From DASWRT01 sp036403035 (GTDB lineage: Bacteria > Pseudomonadota > Alphaproteobacteria > ATCC43930 > CGMCC-115725), in contig DASWRT010000315.1 in assembly GCA_036403035.1 (NCBI GenBank), forward strand, positions 1 to 7,057: 7,057 nucleotides of DNA, in the 5' to 3' direction. Positions 5,120 to 7,057 of this stretch are shown here, one piece after another. The notes under the pieces are model-generated. The model had not been told where the DNA came from. It did no database searches and saw nothing but the letters and a program-made list of their open reading frames with translations. The first letter of the stretch is position 1; every line of letters begins with the position of its first letter. The position numbers were made by a program, and so were the translations under genes.

Positions 5120-7057
5120 ATGGGCGGCGAGCGCAACGCGAGGCAGGGCGGAGGCGGAGCCGGACGCGGCGGGAACGCCGGCTGGCAGTTCTGGGTGGAC
5201 CGCGGCGGCACGTTCACCGATGTCGTGGCGCGGCGGCCGGACGGCACGCTGCTGACCCACAAGCTGCTGTCGGAGAACCCCGGGCGCTACCGCGATGCGG
5301 CGGTGCAGGGCATCCGCACGCTGCTCGGGCTCGCTTCGGGCGAGACGCTGCCGCCGGGCGCGGTCGAGGCGGTCAAGATGGGCACGACGGTCGCGACCAA
5401 CGCGCTGCTGGAGCGCAAGGGCGCACGCACGCTGCTGCTCGTCACCGACGGCTTCGCCGACGCGCTGCGCATCGGCTACCAGAACCGCCCGAAGCTCTTC
5501 GCCCGCCACATCGTCCTGCCGGAGATGCTGTACGAGCGCGTCGCCGAAGCCGCGGAGCGGGTGACGGCTCAAGGCGAAGTGCTGCGCCCGCTCGACCTTG
5601 AGCGCGCTCGCGCCGATCTCGACGCCGCCTACGCCGACGGCATCCGCGCCGTCGCGATCGTGCTGATGCACGGCTACCGCTACCCGCGGCACGAGCGGCA
5701 GCTCGCCGACCTCGCCCGCGCGGCCGGCTTCACCCAGGTCTCGGCGAGCCACGAGGTCAGCCCGCTGATGAAGCTGGTGAGCCGCGGCGACACCACCGTA
5801 GTCGACGCCTATCTCTCGCCCATCCTGCACCGCTACGTCGAGCAGGTCGCGGAGGAACTGGGCGGCGTCGACGACCGCGGCGCGCCGCGGCTCCTGTTCA
5901 TGCAGTCGAACGGCGGGCTCGTCGACGCGCGCCGGTTCCAGGGCAAGGACGCGATCCTCTCCGGGCCGGCCGGCGGCATCGTCGGCATGGTCCGCACCGC
6001 GACCGCGGCGGGCTTCGACCGCGTCATCGGCTTCGACATGGGCGGCACCTCGACCGACGTGTCGCACTATGCCGGCGAGTACGAGCGCACCTTCGAGACC
6101 GTCGTGGCCGGCGTGCGGATGCGCGCCCCGATGATGCAGATCAACACGGTCGCGGCGGGCGGCGGCTCGATCTGCTTCTTCGACGGCAGCCGCTACCGCG
6201 TCGGGCCGGAATCGGCGGGGGCCGATCCGGGGCCGGCCTGCTACCGGCGGGGCGGGCCGCTCACCGTCACCGACTGCAACGTCATGCTCGGCAAGCTCCA
6301 GCCGGCGTTCTTCCCGGCGGTGTTCGGGCCGGAGGGCGACCAGCCGCTCGACCGCGACGCCGTCGCCGCGCGCTTCGCCGAGCTGGCGGCGCGGATCGAG
6401 GCGGCGACGGGGAACCGCCGCACGCCCGTCGAGGTCGCGGACGGGTTCCTGCGCATCGCCGTCGAGAACATGGCGAACGCGATCAAGCAGATCTCGGTGC
6501 AGCGCGGCTACGACGTGACGCGCTACACGCTCGCCTGCTTCGGCGGCGCGGGCGGGCAGCATGCCTGCCTCGTCGCCGACGCGCTCGGCATGACGAAGGT
6601 GGTGATCCATCCGCTCGCCGGAGTGCTCTCCGCCTACGGCATGGGGCTGGCCGACCTCCGCGTGCTGAAGGAGGCGGCGGTCGAGGCGCGGCTGTCGGAC
6701 CAGCTCCTGCCGGAGCTGGAGGAGAAGCTCGACAATCTCGCCCGCGCCGGGCGCGAGGAACTGGCGGCGCAGGGCATTGCGCCGATGCGGATCGAGGTGC
6801 TGTCGAAGGCGCACGTCAAGTACGAGGGCACGGACACCGCGCTGGTCGTGCCGGCGGGGACGGTCGACGAGATCCGCGCCGGGTTCGAGGCGGCGCACCG
6901 GCAGCGCTACGGCTTCGCGATGCCGCCGGACAAGCCGCTCGTCGTCGAGGCGGTGTCGATCGAGGCGATCGGCGGGGCGGAGCCGGTCGAGGAGGCGGAG
7001 CTTCCCGCCGGGACCGGCACGGCTCCGGCGCCCGCGCCGCTGGCGATGGTCGACGCC
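5120..7057 (+). CDS. ATP-dependent 5-oxoprolinase / hydantoinase A-type subunit (3' end cut by window)
   Basis: The 646 codons present match the hydantoinase/oxoprolinase family. These enzymes use ATP to open 5-oxoproline to glutamate, or related hydantoins. Seen: [13 protein letters not shown] (DRGGTFTD 27-34, first phosphate-binding loop of the actin-like ATPase fold), [58 protein letters not shown] (306-313, second phosphate loop), [30 protein letters not shown], and [18 protein letters not shown]. The phrase [10 protein letters not shown] after the first loop is typical of the large 5-oxoprolinase form (about 1,200-1,290 residues, A and B halves fused) rather than separate HyuA, but the B half is off the right edge, so fusion is unproven. 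ATG 5120 is preferred because AAGGGAG lies 10 nt upstream; the in-frame GTG at 5111 is too close to it. Residues 9-20 are glycine-rich, an unusual extra before the conserved fold. Cytosolic, probably amino-acid or glutathione-breakdown salvage. Confidence 0.93.
   Translation, partial: MGGERNARQGGGGAGRGGNAGWQFWVDRGGTFTDVVARRPDGTLLTHKLLSENPGRYRDAAVQGIRTLLGLASGETLPPGAVEAVKMGTTVATNALLERKGARTLLLVTDGFADALRIGYQNRPKLFARHIVLPEMLYERVAEAAERVTAQGEVLRPLDLERARADLDAAYADGIRAVAIVLMHGYRYPRHERQLADLARAAGFTQVSASHEVSPLMKLVSRGDTTVVDAYLSPILHRYVEQVAEELGGVDDRGAPRLLFMQSNGGLVDARRFQGKDAILSGPAGGIVGMVRTATAAGFDRVIGFDMGGTSTDVSHYAGEYERTFETVVAGVRMRAPMMQINTVAAGGGSICFFDGSRYRVGPESAGADPGPACYRRGGPLTVTDCNVMLGKLQPAFFPAVFGPEGDQPLDRDAVAARFAELAARIEAATGNRRTPVEVADGFLRIAVENMANAIKQISVQRGYDVTRYTLACFGGAGGQHACLVADALGMTKVVIHPLAGVLSAYGMGLADLRVLKEAAVEARLSDQLLPELEEKLDNLARAGREELAAQGIAPMRIEVLSKAHVKYEGTDTALVVPAGTVDEIRAGFEAAHRQRYGFAMPPDKPLVVEAVSIEAIGGAEPVEEAELPAGTGTAPAPAPLAMVDA

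Noticed and set aside
5036..6898. 620-codon minus-strand open frame opposite the oxoprolinase
   Set aside because: Long antisense frames are expected opposite GC3-rich genes; the composition is Arg/Ala/Asp/His-biased and the plus strand encodes an unmistakable family.

Overview
The window looks like chromosomal DNA from a high-GC Gram-negative bacterium, most likely an alphaproteobacterium of the Rhodospirillales type. This is inferred from the very high GC3, a heptose-LPS precursor gene, and a degenerate EAL protein of a style I associate with that group. No rRNA, tRNA, CRISPR array, complete insertion sequence or phage gene is visible. Gene density is ordinary, and both ends of the window cut through genes.

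Left block, minus strand: 1-1443 is most of hldE, the bifunctional heptose-7-phosphate kinase / heptose-1-phosphate adenylyltransferase for ADP-heptose synthesis; its last ~20 codons lie off the left edge. Upstream of it, 1444-1748 has no intact gene. It holds a long CACCAAG-type inverted repeat (about 1549-1649) and an 18-bp tandem duplication. Next, on the same strand, is a 74-codon gene for a small exported protein (1749-1973) with a very good ribosome binding site; its 3' end may be frameshifted.

Middle block: 1974-2239 is mostly featureless. A plus-strand 31-codon ORF (2240-2335) could encode a single-pass membrane microprotein and overlaps a possible upstream mini-ORF at a TGATG junction. 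It converges on a minus-strand gene (2436-3767) for a 443-residue protein whose C-terminal half is a degenerate EAL domain lacking several catalytic residues, so it is more likely a c-di-GMP sensor or adaptor than a phosphodiesterase. Divergent from it, across a 259-bp region rich in small inverted repeats, is a plus-strand PPP-family metallophosphoesterase (4027-4815) with all signature motifs intact.

Right block: a 168-171 bp foldback element (4812-4982) starts exactly at the phosphatase stop codon. It has 33-bp arms matching at 31 positions and an interior that also folds on itself, as in a MITE or other non-autonomous transposable element. After about 137 bp without a clear feature comes a plus-strand ATP-dependent 5-oxoprolinase / hydantoinase-type gene (5120 to the right edge), of which the first 646 codons are present.

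The genes do not form one pathway: an envelope gene, a putative signalling pair (degenerate EAL and phosphatase, divergently transcribed) and an amino-acid salvage enzyme lie side by side, with repeats in the gaps. The most interesting content is the two foldback repeats, the catalytically degenerate EAL protein and the two small membrane-directed ORFs.
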